Notes: generated from the letters alone by a model not told the origin. Positions 1 through 6,994 are shown, counted from the stretch's first letter. The stretch is 8,021 nucleotides of DNA from AP-15 sp036404275 (GCA_036404275.1 DASXAM010000171.1:1-8021), one strand, 5' to 3'. Numbers and translations are program-made.

Positions 1-723
1 ACAGCCGCGGCCGAGATCGAGGCTCGACAGCGCGCCCGAGATGCGCCGGATATGGCGCGGCGACAGCATCGGCGGCGGCTCCCCTTCGAGGCCGGGCAGC
101 TCGCTCATAAAATTGTAGATCGGCTGGAGCGTGCCGGCCCACGCGTCGCGGATCACCTGGTCGAGACGCCCGGCCTCGGCCTCGCCGGCAAAAAACGAGA
201 TGCCGAGCGCCTGCGCCGCAACCATATCGGCCGGCATCTGAGGCAGCATCGCAATCGAGCCGGAAACGTGAAACCCGCCGATGCAGACTGGCAGCCCGGC
301 GGCGCGAAACGGCCGAGCGAGATCGACGGCGCGCGGGAATTGGTTCGACTGAACCCCGACCAGGCCGATCAGCGCCTGCCCGCCGGCTTTGCGGATCGCG
401 CGGATGATACGCCGCGGGCGGACGCGTTGATTGGTTTCGTCAAAGGTGTGGAGGCGGATTGCGACGCCCGCCCCCAGCACCCGGCGGCGGTCGGCATCTT
501 CGGCAAGGCTGTTGAGGCAAGCCAGCGTGTTCGAAGGGATCGCCGCCTTGACCCAGCGGATCGGATAGCCGGCATCGTCGTAATGAGTCGGCTTGATCAG
601 CACCAGGTGAAAGACGGGCGGAATGCCGCGCCTCGGCCGGATCGGCATCGCCGCCCCCTTTTCGATCGCGCCTTTATAAGCGCGGCAGGCAATCGGATTA
701 TCGCCAATCTCGCGACCCGCCAC
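1..723 (-). CDS. B12-binding domain radical SAM protein, N-terminal part (truncated by left edge)
   Basis: This minus-strand frame stays open from a GTG at 723-721 to base 1, giving 241 residues. An in-frame TGA lies eight codons upstream of the GTG, which is the only common start before the conserved N-terminus; an internal ATG (residue 26) is the alternative. Residues about 36-205 look like the Rossmann-type cobalamin-binding domain of B12-dependent radical SAM enzymes: FHLVLIKPTHYDD near 38-50, LIGLVGVQSNQFPRAVDLAR near 119-138 and VCIGGFHVSG near 146-155. The window ends in SLDLGRGC, where the last Cys should be the first cysteine of the CxxxCxxC motif that binds the 4Fe-4S cluster and SAM. 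Cobalamin binding and radical chemistry are family knowledge; the classical DxHxxG B12 motif is not seen here. The substrate is unknown. The gene is divergent from the ThDP enzyme gene. The Shine-Dalgarno is weak (AGG and GGA 8-16 bases upstream). Confidence 0.85.
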   Translation of the reverse strand, partial: MAGREIGDNPIACRAYKGAIEKGAAMPIRPRRGIPPVFHLVLIKPTHYDDAGYPIRWVKAAIPSNTLACLNSLAEDADRRRVLGAGVAIRLHTFDETNQRVRPRRIIRAIRKAGGQALIGLVGVQSNQFPRAVDLARPFRAAGLPVCIGGFHVSGSIAMLPQMPADMVAAQALGISFFAGEAEAGRLDQVIRDAWAGTLQPIYNFMSELPGLEGEPPPMLSPRHIRRISGALSSLDLGRGC

Positions 724-761
724 CAGCCGTCCAACCTGGAAACGTCACCGCGCGGCCGCTC

Positions 762-790
762 TTGCCGGTTGGGGCGGAATACGGCGTAAT
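762..790 (+). promoter_or_regulatory. Candidate sigma70-type promoter for the ThDP-RHS gene pair
   Basis: TTGCCG at 762-767 and CGTAAT at 785-790 are separated by 17 bases. Each matches its consensus hexamer at 4 of 6 positions. Transcription would begin near 797, leaving a leader of about 25 bases before the GTG at 822. Such matches arise by chance, and alphaproteobacterial promoters are often degenerate, so this is only a candidate. I see no convincing minus-strand promoter for the divergent radical SAM gene in the same 98-base gap. Confidence 0.25.
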
Positions 791-807
791 CCCGCGCCTG
801 CGGTTTT

Positions 808-817
808 GGGGAGGAAG
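808..817 (+). promoter_or_regulatory. Strong Shine-Dalgarno that sets the ThDP enzyme start
   Basis: GGGGAGGAAG contains GGAGG at 810-814, seven bases before the GTG at 822. It is the best ribosome-binding site near this gene. It favours GTG 822 over the in-frame upstream ATG at 762, which has no comparable site and would add 20 residues unlike the family. Confidence 0.75.
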
Positions 818-821
818 CGCT

Positions 822-2642
822 GTGGAGAACGCCGCCGAGGGGGCCGTCGCGGTCGCCGGAAACGAGATCGATCGGCCGGCGCCGAGCGCGCCGTCAAACC
901 GGGTGTGGGGCAGCGACGCGATCGCGCAGGCGGTGCGCGCGCTCGACATCCCCTATGTGGCGCTCAATCCGGGGGCGAGCTATCGCGGGCTGCACGACAG
1001 CCTCGTCAACCATCTCGGCAACACGCGGCCGCGCATGTTGCTGTGCTTGCACGAAGAAAGTGCGGTGGCGCTGGCGCATGGCTGGGCCAAAGTCACCGGG
1101 CGGCCGCTCCTCGTCTTTGTCCACGCCAATGTCGGGCTGATGCATGCGACGATGGCGATCTTCAACGCCTGGTGCGACCGGGTGCCGGTCATCGTGCTCG
1201 GCGCCACCGGGGCACTCGATGCGGTCCGGCGGCGACCGTGGATCGAATGGATCCACACCGCCCGCGATCAGGGTGCGCTGATCCGCAATTTCATCAAATG
1301 GGACGACCAGCCGTCATCGATCGGCGCCGCGCAGGAGGCGGTGTTGCGCGCCAACATGATCGCGCAAACCGCACCTCGCGGACCGGTCTACCTTAGTTTC
1401 GACCTGGCCTTGCAGGAGGATCCGATCGACGCGGTGCCGCCGATGCCCGACATCGCCCGCTTTGCCCCTCCGGCTTCGCCCGAGCCGGGCGGCGCGCTCG
1501 TTCGCCAGGCAGCGGAATTATTGGCGAGGGCCGAGCGGCCGGTGATCCTGATGGGCCGCGCCTCGCACGACCCCGCGGCCTGGGCGCGGCGGGTGGCGTT
1601 GGCCGAAGCGGTGGGTGCGCGCGTCATGACCGATCGCAAGGCCGGTGCGGCGTTCCCGACCGACCACCCGCTGCATGCGGCAGGTCCCGCGACGGCGCTC
1701 AACCCCGGCGGCGCCGAATTGGTCGCCGCCGCCGATGTGATCCTGAGCCTCGATTGGATCGACCTCGCCGGGACGCTGAAGGCCGCCTGCCGCGGCAACG
1801 TGCCGGCGGGGAAAGTGATCCAGGTCTCACCCGACCAATACGTGCACAATGGCTGGAGCATGGATTACCAAGGTCTGCCGCCGACGGATGTCTATCTGTT
1901 GGCCGAGGCGGACGCTGCGGTGCCGGCCTTGCTCACCGCCGTCAAGGAATTGCGGCCCGCCGCCCCACCACAACCGGCGCGGCGTGCGCCGCGGTCGCCA
2001 CCGCCGTTGGCGGCGCTCGACACCGCCGAAATCATCGAGGTGCCGCTGCTGGCGACGGGGTTGAAGGCGGCGTTGGCCGGGGCGCCGATCTCGATGATCC
2101 GGCTGCCGCTCTCCTGGGGCGAGCAATTGTGGGATTTCCGTGATCCGCTTGAATTTCTCGGCGCCGATGGCGGCGGCGGCATCGGCTCGGGGCCGGGGAT
2201 GGCGGTCGGCGCCGCACTGGCGTTGCGCGACACCGGCAGCGACCGGTTGCCGGTCGCGATTTTAGGCGACGGCGACTTTCTGATGGGTGTCACCGCGCTG
2301 TGGACTGCGGTGCACAATTCGATCCCGCTATTGGTCGTGATCGCCAACAACCGCTCCTTCTTCAACGACGAGCTGCACCAGGAGCGGGTGGCGCGCGACC
2401 GCGGCCGGCCGGTCGAGAACCGCTGGATCGGGCAATCGATTCGCGACCCCGATATCGACCTTGCTACCTTGGCGCGGGGCCAGGGCTGCATCGGCATCGG
2501 CCCGGTCGAGGACCCGAAAAAGCTCGTCGCAGCATTGACCGAAGCGGTCGCCGCGGTGCGCGCCGGCAAGGTCGCGGTCGTCGATATCCGCGTCGCGGTC
2601 GGCTACGACCAGGGCGGCACCGCCGGCATCATGCGGAGATAG
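822..2642 (+). CDS. Thiamine-diphosphate-dependent enzyme (acetolactate synthase / benzoylformate decarboxylase superfamily)
   Basis: This is a complete gene of 606 residues from GTG 822, a usual length for the superfamily. The three expected domains are visible. The PYR domain is at about residues 28-200, with catalytic Glu78 in LCLHEESAVALAHGWAK. The central domain is at about 223-385. The PP domain is at about 400-606, with the ThDP/Mg2+ motif beginning GDGDF at 482 and closing with ANN at 508-510. The family makes or breaks C-C bonds next to the carbonyl of 2-oxo acids in the cytoplasm. The downstream loop NRSFFNDELHQERVAR differs from classical acetolactate synthase, and no FAD site or regulatory subunit gene is apparent, so a decarboxylase or carboligase of unknown substrate fits better than IlvB. 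It is divergent from the radical SAM gene and ends 5 bases before the RHS gene. An ATG at 762 is a longer alternative start. Confidence 0.88.
   Translation: MENAAEGAVAVAGNEIDRPAPSAPSNRVWGSDAIAQAVRALDIPYVALNPGASYRGLHDSLVNHLGNTRPRMLLCLHEESAVALAHGWAKVTGRPLLVFVHANVGLMHATMAIFNAWCDRVPVIVLGATGALDAVRRRPWIEWIHTARDQGALIRNFIKWDDQPSSIGAAQEAVLRANMIAQTAPRGPVYLSFDLALQEDPIDAVPPMPDIARFAPPASPEPGGALVRQAAELLARAERPVILMGRASHDPAAWARRVALAEAVGARVMTDRKAGAAFPTDHPLHAAGPATALNPGGAELVAAADVILSLDWIDLAGTLKAACRGNVPAGKVIQVSPDQYVHNGWSMDYQGLPPTDVYLLAEADAAVPALLTAVKELRPAAPPQPARRAPRSPPPLAALDTAEIIEVPLLATGLKAALAGAPISMIRLPLSWGEQLWDFRDPLEFLGADGGGGIGSGPGMAVGAALALRDTGSDRLPVAILGDGDFLMGVTALWTAVHNSIPLLVVIANNRSFFNDELHQERVARDRGRPVENRWIGQSIRDPDIDLATLARGQGCIGIGPVEDPKKLVAALTEAVAAVRAGKVAVVDIRVAVGYDQGGTAGIMRR
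2635..2638 (+). promoter_or_regulatory. Shine-Dalgarno of the RHS gene inside the ThDP gene end
   Basis: GGAG lies nine bases before ATG 2648 and within the last codons of the ThDP gene. With only 5 bases between stop and start, this suggests translational coupling. A GTG at 2666 in the same frame is an alternative start that would remove the acidic MADDGA segment, but its only purine run (GGGG) sits just two bases upstream. Confidence 0.5.
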
Positions 2643-2647
2643 CCGAG

Positions 2648-5600
2648 ATGGCTGATGATGGGGCGGTGTCCTGTCGCGGAAGCGCATCGGGGACCGGGCT
2701 GGCGATCGCTCTTTTCCTGCTGGTGCTGCTGATTTGCGGCCCGGTTGCGCGCGCGCAGCAATGCACCTCGCCGGTCACGTCGTGGCAGGCCGACTACACG
2801 CTCGAGGCAACCGCCGCCAATGTGTCTTGCGGCAGCGGCAACGGTGATACCTGCAACGTCAACCAATCTGCCTCCGCATCTGGATCGTTTAGGACGGCGG
2901 CTGCGCAATCCTGCACGGCGCTCGGCTGGTTCTCGTTTCCTCCGATTGTGCCGACCGCCGTCGCGCTCGCGAACTCCTTTACCAGCCCCTGCTTTGTCGA
3001 GGGGAACGTCACGCAGCTGCTGCAAAAGCCGACCGGTGGCTCTACCAATGAGATCCTGAATCTTGATCTCACCGCCGGGACCTACACCTTCGAGGCGGAT
3101 GCAATATCGAGCGCGATGCATACCGTCGAGGGGTGCGACGGCGAGGAAACATCAGACACCTTGCAGTACCTTTACACGCCGCTCCCGCTCCCCGGCGTGA
3201 CCTGGCCGCCGAAGTTCAGCCTGCCCGACAACATCCAGCAGCTCAGCGGCTCTACCTCGTTTCAGGCGTTGACAGCCACCGCCGCCGCCCCGGCGAGCTG
3301 GAACTTTAAGTTCACGCTGACGCCCAACGTCACGGAAGACGAGGATTGCGATCAGGAGGGTGGCTCGACGATCGGGTGCCAAAATCAGCGGCTGGGCGAG
3401 GATGTCCTGATCGCCGGCACCAGCTTCCACCTCCATTACGCTAGCGACCGCGCCCAGATCGGCCTGGCCAATGGTGTGGCCGCCGCCGACGCGGCGCTGC
3501 TCGGCGGCTGGACCTTGAGCGCGCATCACGTCTACGATCCGATCACCAATACCCTTTTTCAAGGCGACGGAAAGCAGCGCAACGGATATCAGCTCGGGAC
3601 GCCGTTGAGCGTTGGCGGCAATCGGCTCGTGACCTCCGAGGACGGCACCGAGGTGTACGTTTTCGACCTCTCGACGGGTCGGCACATCTTGACTCGGAAG
3701 CCGCTGACCGGCGCGACGGTCTACCAGTTCGGCTATGATGCGTCAGGCCGGCTCGCGACCGTGAAGGATGCCAGCGGCAATGTGACCAAAATCCAGCGCG
3801 ATGGCGCCGGACGCCCGACCGCGATCGTGGCGCCTTACGGACAAAGGACGACGTTGGCGGTGGACGCGCACGGTTTCCTCAGCCGGATCACCGATCCTCT
3901 CAAACATCCGGCAATCTTTGTCAACAAGGCGAGCGGTCTCCTCACTTCCCGGACAGACCCGAACGGCAATACTTACGCCTATATTTACAACGGAGCGGGC
4001 AGGCTGTCGAAAGACGCCGATCCGGCGGGCGGCTTTACCAAGCTCGGCCGCACCGCCGTTGCCACAGGGTTCGGCTTCACTTCCGCCGTGACGACGGCGA
4101 TGGGCCGCACCAGCGAATACCAGACCGCGATCACCGCCTCTTGGGTGCAGGGAGGCGCGCATCCCTACGCCGAGCAACATGCCAATACCTGGCCGGACGG
4201 GCTGCAGGCGAGATCGACAAAGACCTTGCAGGGCGGAGTTCTGTCCAGCAGCGTCACATTGCCGGGTGCCTCCGCGCTGAGCGAGACCTTTGGACCCGAC
4301 CCGGTATGGGGCCTGCAAGCGCCGGTCGTCACGAGCGCGACGCAGACCGAAGGCAGCCTGACAATGAATTCGACGGCAAGCCGCAATGTCACCCTCAAGA
4401 CGCCCGGCAATCCGTTCAGCGTCAACAGCGAGACCGCCACCGAAACGGTCAACGGCCGCACCACCAAATCGACGTTCACCGGCGCAACGCGTACTCTCGT
4501 CACTAAGTCGCCCGCCGGTCGGGCCACGACGGTGACGCTCGATGCCCTGGAGCGGGCAACTCGTATCAAGGTCGGCGGCCGCCTTCCGACCGAGTTCGTC
4601 TATGACAGCCGGGGGCGGCTGTCCTCGACCACCCAGGGGACACGCACCACCACGCTCGGCTACGGCAGCGACGGCGTCCTCGCAAGCACCACGGATGCGA
4701 TCGGAAGAACGACCAAATTCGCGCACGATGCGGCCGGCAACCTGCTTTCCGCGACGCTGCCCGACGGGCGCGCTATCGCCTATACCTATGACGCGAACGG
4801 CAATCTCATCTCTGTCACACCCCCTGGCAGGCCCGCGCACGGTTTCAGCTACAACGCCGTGGACCTGCGAGCCGCCTATACTCCGCCGCCGGTTGCCGGA
4901 GCCGGGCCAACGACTTACGCGTACGACCTCGATCGCAGCCTGACGGCGGTGACGCGGCCGGACGGCAAGACGATCGGATACCGCTACGACGCCGCAGGTC
5001 GGCTGAGCTCGATCGTCGCGCCGACCGGCACAACGACATTCGCCTACGCGGCCACCGGCCGCCTCGCTCGCGCCGCGACCGCGAAAGAGTCGATCGCCTA
5101 TAGCTATACGGGCCGTTTGCCGACCCGATCGGCCATGTCCGGCACTGTCGCCGGCTCGGTCGAACGGAGCTATTCGAACGATTTTTTTGTGACGTCGCAA
5201 AGCGTCAACGGCGCGAACAGCGTCGCCTATGCCTACGACGATGATGGGCTCACGACCAAGGCCGGGTCCTTGACGATCGCACGCCGGCCGGAGGACGGCC
5301 TGATCACCGGCACCGTGCTCGGCACCACCTCGGACACCCGCACCTACAACAACTATGGCGAGCTCACCGGCTACACCGCCAGGGTCAACGGCTCCACGAT
5401 ATGGAGCATCGCCTACACGCGCGACGCCATCGGCCGCATCGTCGGCAAATCCGAGACGATCGCCGGCGTCACGAACCGCTACTCGTACGCCTACGATCCG
5501 GCGGGTCGGCTGATCGAGGCGGTCAAGAACGGCGTGACCGACAGCTATACCTACGACGCCAATTCCAATCGCCTCACCGGAACCATAGGCGGCAATAAGT

Positions 5601-6682
5601 CGAACGGCATCTATGATGCCCAGGACCGGCTCGGCAAATACGGCGGCACGACCTACGGCTACACCGCGAATGGCGAGCTCGCCTCGAGCAAGACCGGGGG
5701 ACAGACGACGACCTACGGCTACGACGTGTTGGGGAACCTTCTTTCAGTCAAGCTGCCGAGCGGAAGCCATATCACCTACATCGTCGATGCCGAGGACCAC
5801 CGCGTCGGCAGACAGGTCAATGGCGCTCTCAAAACCGGCTATCTCTACGACGACGAAGCCGTCGTGGCGCAGCTGGATGGGGCCAACCGCATCGCGCGCC
5901 GCTTCGTCTATGCAACGCACTCGACGACGCCCGACTATTTCACGAGGGGCAAAGTCACCTATCGCATCTTTTCGGACGAACGCGGCAGCCCGGTGCTGAT
6001 CGTCAACACCGCCACCGGAGCCATTGCCGAACAGATCACCTATGACGAGTTCGGGAACGTCACCGGCGACACCGATCCGGGGCTGCAGCCCTTTCGCTTT
6101 GCCGGCGGCCTCTATGATCCCGATACAAAGCTGGTGCGCTTTGGCGCGCGCGACTACGACCCGGCGACCGGCCGTTGGACCGCCAAGGACCCGCTGTTGT
6201 TCGGCGGCGGCGACACCGAGCTTTACGGCTATGTTCTCGATGATCCGATCAATCTGACCGATCCGTCCGGGCTCGGCGACCTCTGCGACAAGATCAAGAA
6301 GAAGGCCAAGGATAAGGCTAAAAAATATCTCAAAGACAAGACTAAGACGATCAAAGTCGGGCCGATCGATGTGCACACCGACCGACCCGCGATCAGCAAG
6401 ACGGTCGAAGTCGATGTGCAGGTCGACGGCCAGACGGTCGCTTCGGCAGACGCCACGGTCGAAATTGGCGTCACCCCGTCACATAACCCGCGCGATCCGC
6501 TCTTCCAGGTCGATGCCGAGGGCAACGTGAAAATCTGGAAATGGACGGTCTGGCACGGGGAAGTCCATCAGGAATTCGGCGACGCGACGACGATGACGCA
6601 GAACAAGTTCCAGGATCGCGAATTCCGGCGGGCCGACCAGGCCGCCTGCAGCGAGAACGACAGCTGTCAATACACCTACTGA
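2648..6682 (+). CDS. Secreted RHS/YD-repeat protein with variable C-terminal tip
   Basis: The product has 1344 residues. A Sec-type signal peptide has its hydrophobic core at about 18-30 and probable cleavage after ARA (34-36). Residues 37-249 form a Thr/Ser-rich domain of unknown family with eight cysteines (39, 61, 69, 89, 115, 163, 234, 244). From GEDVLIAGTSFHLHYASDR (250-268) and GGWTLSAHHVYDP it resembles the entry to RHS/teneurin-like shells. YD repeats fill about 361-1149 (for example FGYDASGRL, YTYDANGN, YRYDAAGRL, YAYDPAGRL). The RHS-associated core is 1150-1210, ending in DPINLTDPSGLG, and a 134-residue unrecognised tip follows. RHS shells are known to enclose or display a C-terminal effector, often released by autoproteolysis near DPxGL. 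No PAAR domain, transmembrane helix after the signal, or TcB-type partner is seen, so a contact-dependent toxin, an adhesin and another surface role all remain possible. The gene is probably co-transcribed with the ThDP gene. The open frame extends upstream to 2300, but that part overlaps the ThDP gene and is rejected. Confidence 0.9.
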   Translation: MADDGAVSCRGSASGTGLAIALFLLVLLICGPVARAQQCTSPVTSWQADYTLEATAANVSCGSGNGDTCNVNQSASASGSFRTAAAQSCTALGWFSFPPIVPTAVALANSFTSPCFVEGNVTQLLQKPTGGSTNEILNLDLTAGTYTFEADAISSAMHTVEGCDGEETSDTLQYLYTPLPLPGVTWPPKFSLPDNIQQLSGSTSFQALTATAAAPASWNFKFTLTPNVTEDEDCDQEGGSTIGCQNQRLGEDVLIAGTSFHLHYASDRAQIGLANGVAAADAALLGGWTLSAHHVYDPITNTLFQGDGKQRNGYQLGTPLSVGGNRLVTSEDGTEVYVFDLSTGRHILTRKPLTGATVYQFGYDASGRLATVKDASGNVTKIQRDGAGRPTAIVAPYGQRTTLAVDAHGFLSRITDPLKHPAIFVNKASGLLTSRTDPNGNTYAYIYNGAGRLSKDADPAGGFTKLGRTAVATGFGFTSAVTTAMGRTSEYQTAITASWVQGGAHPYAEQHANTWPDGLQARSTKTLQGGVLSSSVTLPGASALSETFGPDPVWGLQAPVVTSATQTEGSLTMNSTASRNVTLKTPGNPFSVNSETATETVNGRTTKSTFTGATRTLVTKSPAGRATTVTLDALERATRIKVGGRLPTEFVYDSRGRLSSTTQGTRTTTLGYGSDGVLASTTDAIGRTTKFAHDAAGNLLSATLPDGRAIAYTYDANGNLISVTPPGRPAHGFSYNAVDLRAAYTPPPVAGAGPTTYAYDLDRSLTAVTRPDGKTIGYRYDAAGRLSSIVAPTGTTTFAYAATGRLARAATAKESIAYSYTGRLPTRSAMSGTVAGSVERSYSNDFFVTSQSVNGANSVAYAYDDDGLTTKAGSLTIARRPEDGLITGTVLGTTSDTRTYNNYGELTGYTARVNGSTIWSIAYTRDAIGRIVGKSETIAGVTNRYSYAYDPAGRLIEAVKNGVTDSYTYDANSNRLTGTIGGNKSNGIYDAQDRLGKYGGTTYGYTANGELASSKTGGQTTTYGYDVLGNLLSVKLPSGSHITYIVDAEDHRVGRQVNGALKTGYLYDDEAVVAQLDGANRIARRFVYATHSTTPDYFTRGKVTYRIFSDERGSPVLIVNTATGAIAEQITYDEFGNVTGDTDPGLQPFRFAGGLYDPDTKLVRFGARDYDPATGRWTAKDPLLFGGGDTELYGYVLDDPINLTDPSGLGDLCDKIKKKAKDKAKKYLKDKTKTIKVGPIDVHTDRPAISKTVEVDVQVDGQTVASADATVEIGVTPSHNPRDPLFQVDAEGNVKIWKWTVWHGEVHQEFGDATTMTQNKFQDREFRRADQAACSENDSCQYTY
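2699..2755 (+). other. Signal peptide hydrophobic core and cleavage site of the RHS protein
   Basis: Residues 18-36 read LAIALFLLVLLIC, then GPVARA, with an AxA-type signal peptidase I site after Ala36. The n-region carries two Asp and a single Arg, which is unusually acidic for a Sec signal. Cys30 lies in LLIC, but Ile at -1 does not fit a lipobox, so a lipoprotein is unlikely. Export to the periplasm is inferred; how the protein would then cross the outer membrane is not shown. Confidence 0.7.
3728..6094 (+). repeat. YD-repeat array (about 20-25 degenerate copies) encoding the RHS shell
   Basis: At protein level the unit is roughly Y-x-Y-D-x-x-G-R-L followed by about 10-12 residues, spanning residues 361-1149. 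Most copies have diverged at DNA level. One pair still shows identity: ACGACCTACGGCTAC at 5648-5662 and again at 5708-5722, exactly 60 bases (20 codons) apart. The spacing of the repeats is looser between about 4030 and 4560, where YD signatures fade into a Thr/Ser-rich segment before returning at VTLDALERATRI. Confidence 0.8.
6095..6277 (+). other. RHS repeat-associated core domain
   Basis: Residues 1150-1210 contain the conserved landmarks RFAGGLYDPDT, VRFGARDYDPATGRW, KDPL, LYGYVLDDPINL and DPSGLG. This is the hallmark boundary before the variable effector of RHS proteins. In characterised RHS proteins a conserved aspartate pair around the DPxGL motif cuts the chain; here D1205 and upstream acidic residues could do the same. 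Cleavage is inference. Confidence 0.85.
6278..6679 (+). other. Unrecognised 134-residue C-terminal tip of the RHS protein
   Basis: Residues 1211-1344 follow DPSGLG. They start with a lysine-rich segment, DKIKKKAKDKAKKYLKDK, predicted helical by eye. A probably beta-rich part follows (TVEVDVQVDGQTVASADATV), then a Trp-rich patch, WKWTVWHGEVH, and a C-terminus with two cysteines (1334 and 1340) ending QYTY. The DNA of bases 6291-6360 is 39% G+C (27 of 70), clearly lower than its surroundings. I do not recognise a nuclease, deaminase, ADP-ribosyltransferase or protease motif. His and acidic residues are present in HGEVHQEFGD, but no catalytic claim can be made. Confidence 0.6.
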
Positions 6683-6719
6683 CTTTGCGTCCATCCGATA
6701 GCGACAGCCGATGCACGCT

Positions 6720-6758
6720 TTCGGCGGGGCTGCCGCAAATCGGCAGGATAAAGCCGAA
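6720..6758 (+). terminator. Nested hairpin after the RHS gene, possible terminator without U-tract
   Basis: An inner stem CTGCCG (6730-6735) pairs with CGGCAG (6741-6746) around a CAAAT loop. An outer stem TTCGGC (6720-6725) pairs with GCCGAA (6753-6758). It starts 38 bases past the RHS stop. No T-run follows, so it would be a weak intrinsic terminator, or a 3'-end-protecting structure. Confidence 0.3.
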
Positions 6759-6794
6759 CCGTGCTCCCGGCCCGATACGGCTAGCACATGATTC

Positions 6795-6804
6795 TGTAAA
6801 ATAG
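6795..6804 (+). repeat. Direct repeat TGTAAAATAG, left copy
   Basis: This exact 10-base repeat recurs at 6995-7004 and brackets the pair of REP-type palindromes. Its A/T-rich sequence stands out in the GC-rich background. It could be a target-site duplication of a small inserted element, or a conserved part of a composite repeat. Confidence 0.5.
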
Positions 6805-6848
6805 AAACGCAAGGCTCCATCAGGCGCCACTCAAGATGCTCTGCCGCT

Positions 6849-6868
6849 GTCCCGGCGAAAGCCGGGAC
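6849..6868 (+). repeat. REP-type palindrome, copy 1 (GAAA-loop hairpin)
   Basis: GTCCCGGCGAAAGCCGGGAC forms an 8-base-pair stem (6849-6856 with 6861-6868) closed by a GAAA tetraloop of the GNRA class. This palindrome type is familiar from intergenic regions of many GC-rich Proteobacteria. Over 25 bases (6846-6870) it matches the reverse complement of copy 2 at 24 positions. Confidence 0.8.
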
Positions 6869-6957
6869 CCACCTTGCCACCGCGCGACGCCCATTTGTTG
6901 ATCGCAGCGGATCAGCCGATCGACAACGGGAGAGGCGGTGTCCGTGGCCGGCCTGGA

Positions 6958-6975
6958 TCCCGGCTTTCGCCGGGA
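6958..6975 (-). repeat. REP-type palindrome, copy 2, inverted relative to copy 1
   Basis: TCCCGGCTTTCGCCGGGA forms a 7-base-pair stem (6958-6964 with 6969-6975). On the minus strand its loop is GAAA, the same as copy 1. The two copies are about 90 bases apart and can also pair with each other, forming a BIME-like unit. Placed at the end of two convergent genes, it could act as a bidirectional transcription end or RNA-stabilising structure. Confidence 0.8.
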
Positions 6976-6994
6976 CAGCGCAGCGGAGGCGCGG

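Noticed and set aside
52..789. Plus-strand open frame of 245 codons
   Set aside because: It is antisense to the radical SAM gene, whose translation has recognisable family motifs. The plus-strand product is Arg/Asp/Ala-rich with no domain, typical of a shadow frame in GC-rich DNA, and it also overlaps the divergent intergenic region.
1892..2569. Minus-strand open frame of 225 codons inside the ThDP gene
   Set aside because: It is antisense to the catalytic PP domain, with low-complexity Ser/Ala/Pro composition and no recognisable features.
2300..2647. Upstream extension of the RHS open frame by 116 codons
   Set aside because: It overlaps the conserved PP domain of the ThDP enzyme in another frame and would bury the signal peptide. 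ATG 2648 has a Shine-Dalgarno and starts just before the signal peptide.
2726..2740. Possible lipobox around Cys30 of the RHS protein
   Set aside because: The residue before Cys is Ile rather than Gly, Ala or Ser, and a better signal peptidase I site (ARA) follows six residues later.
3743..5200. Minus-strand open frame of 485 codons inside the RHS gene
   Set aside because: The length is striking, but the translation is Arg/Gly/Ala-rich with no domain or repeats, and it lies fully antisense to clear YD repeats. It is best explained by GC-biased codon positions.
6541..6804. Plus-strand 87-codon frame overlapping the RHS end, considered as an overlapping immunity gene
   Set aside because: It has no good ribosome-binding site, its composition is Arg/Ser/Pro-rich like a shadow, and most of it lies inside the conserved reading of the tip.
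6471..6880. Two overlapping minus-strand frames (119 and 133 codons) considered as an immunity gene
   Set aside because: They mostly lie antisense to the RHS tip and begin in the REP palindrome, one of them giving the WVPAFAGT peptide that is a known artefact of translating such repeats.
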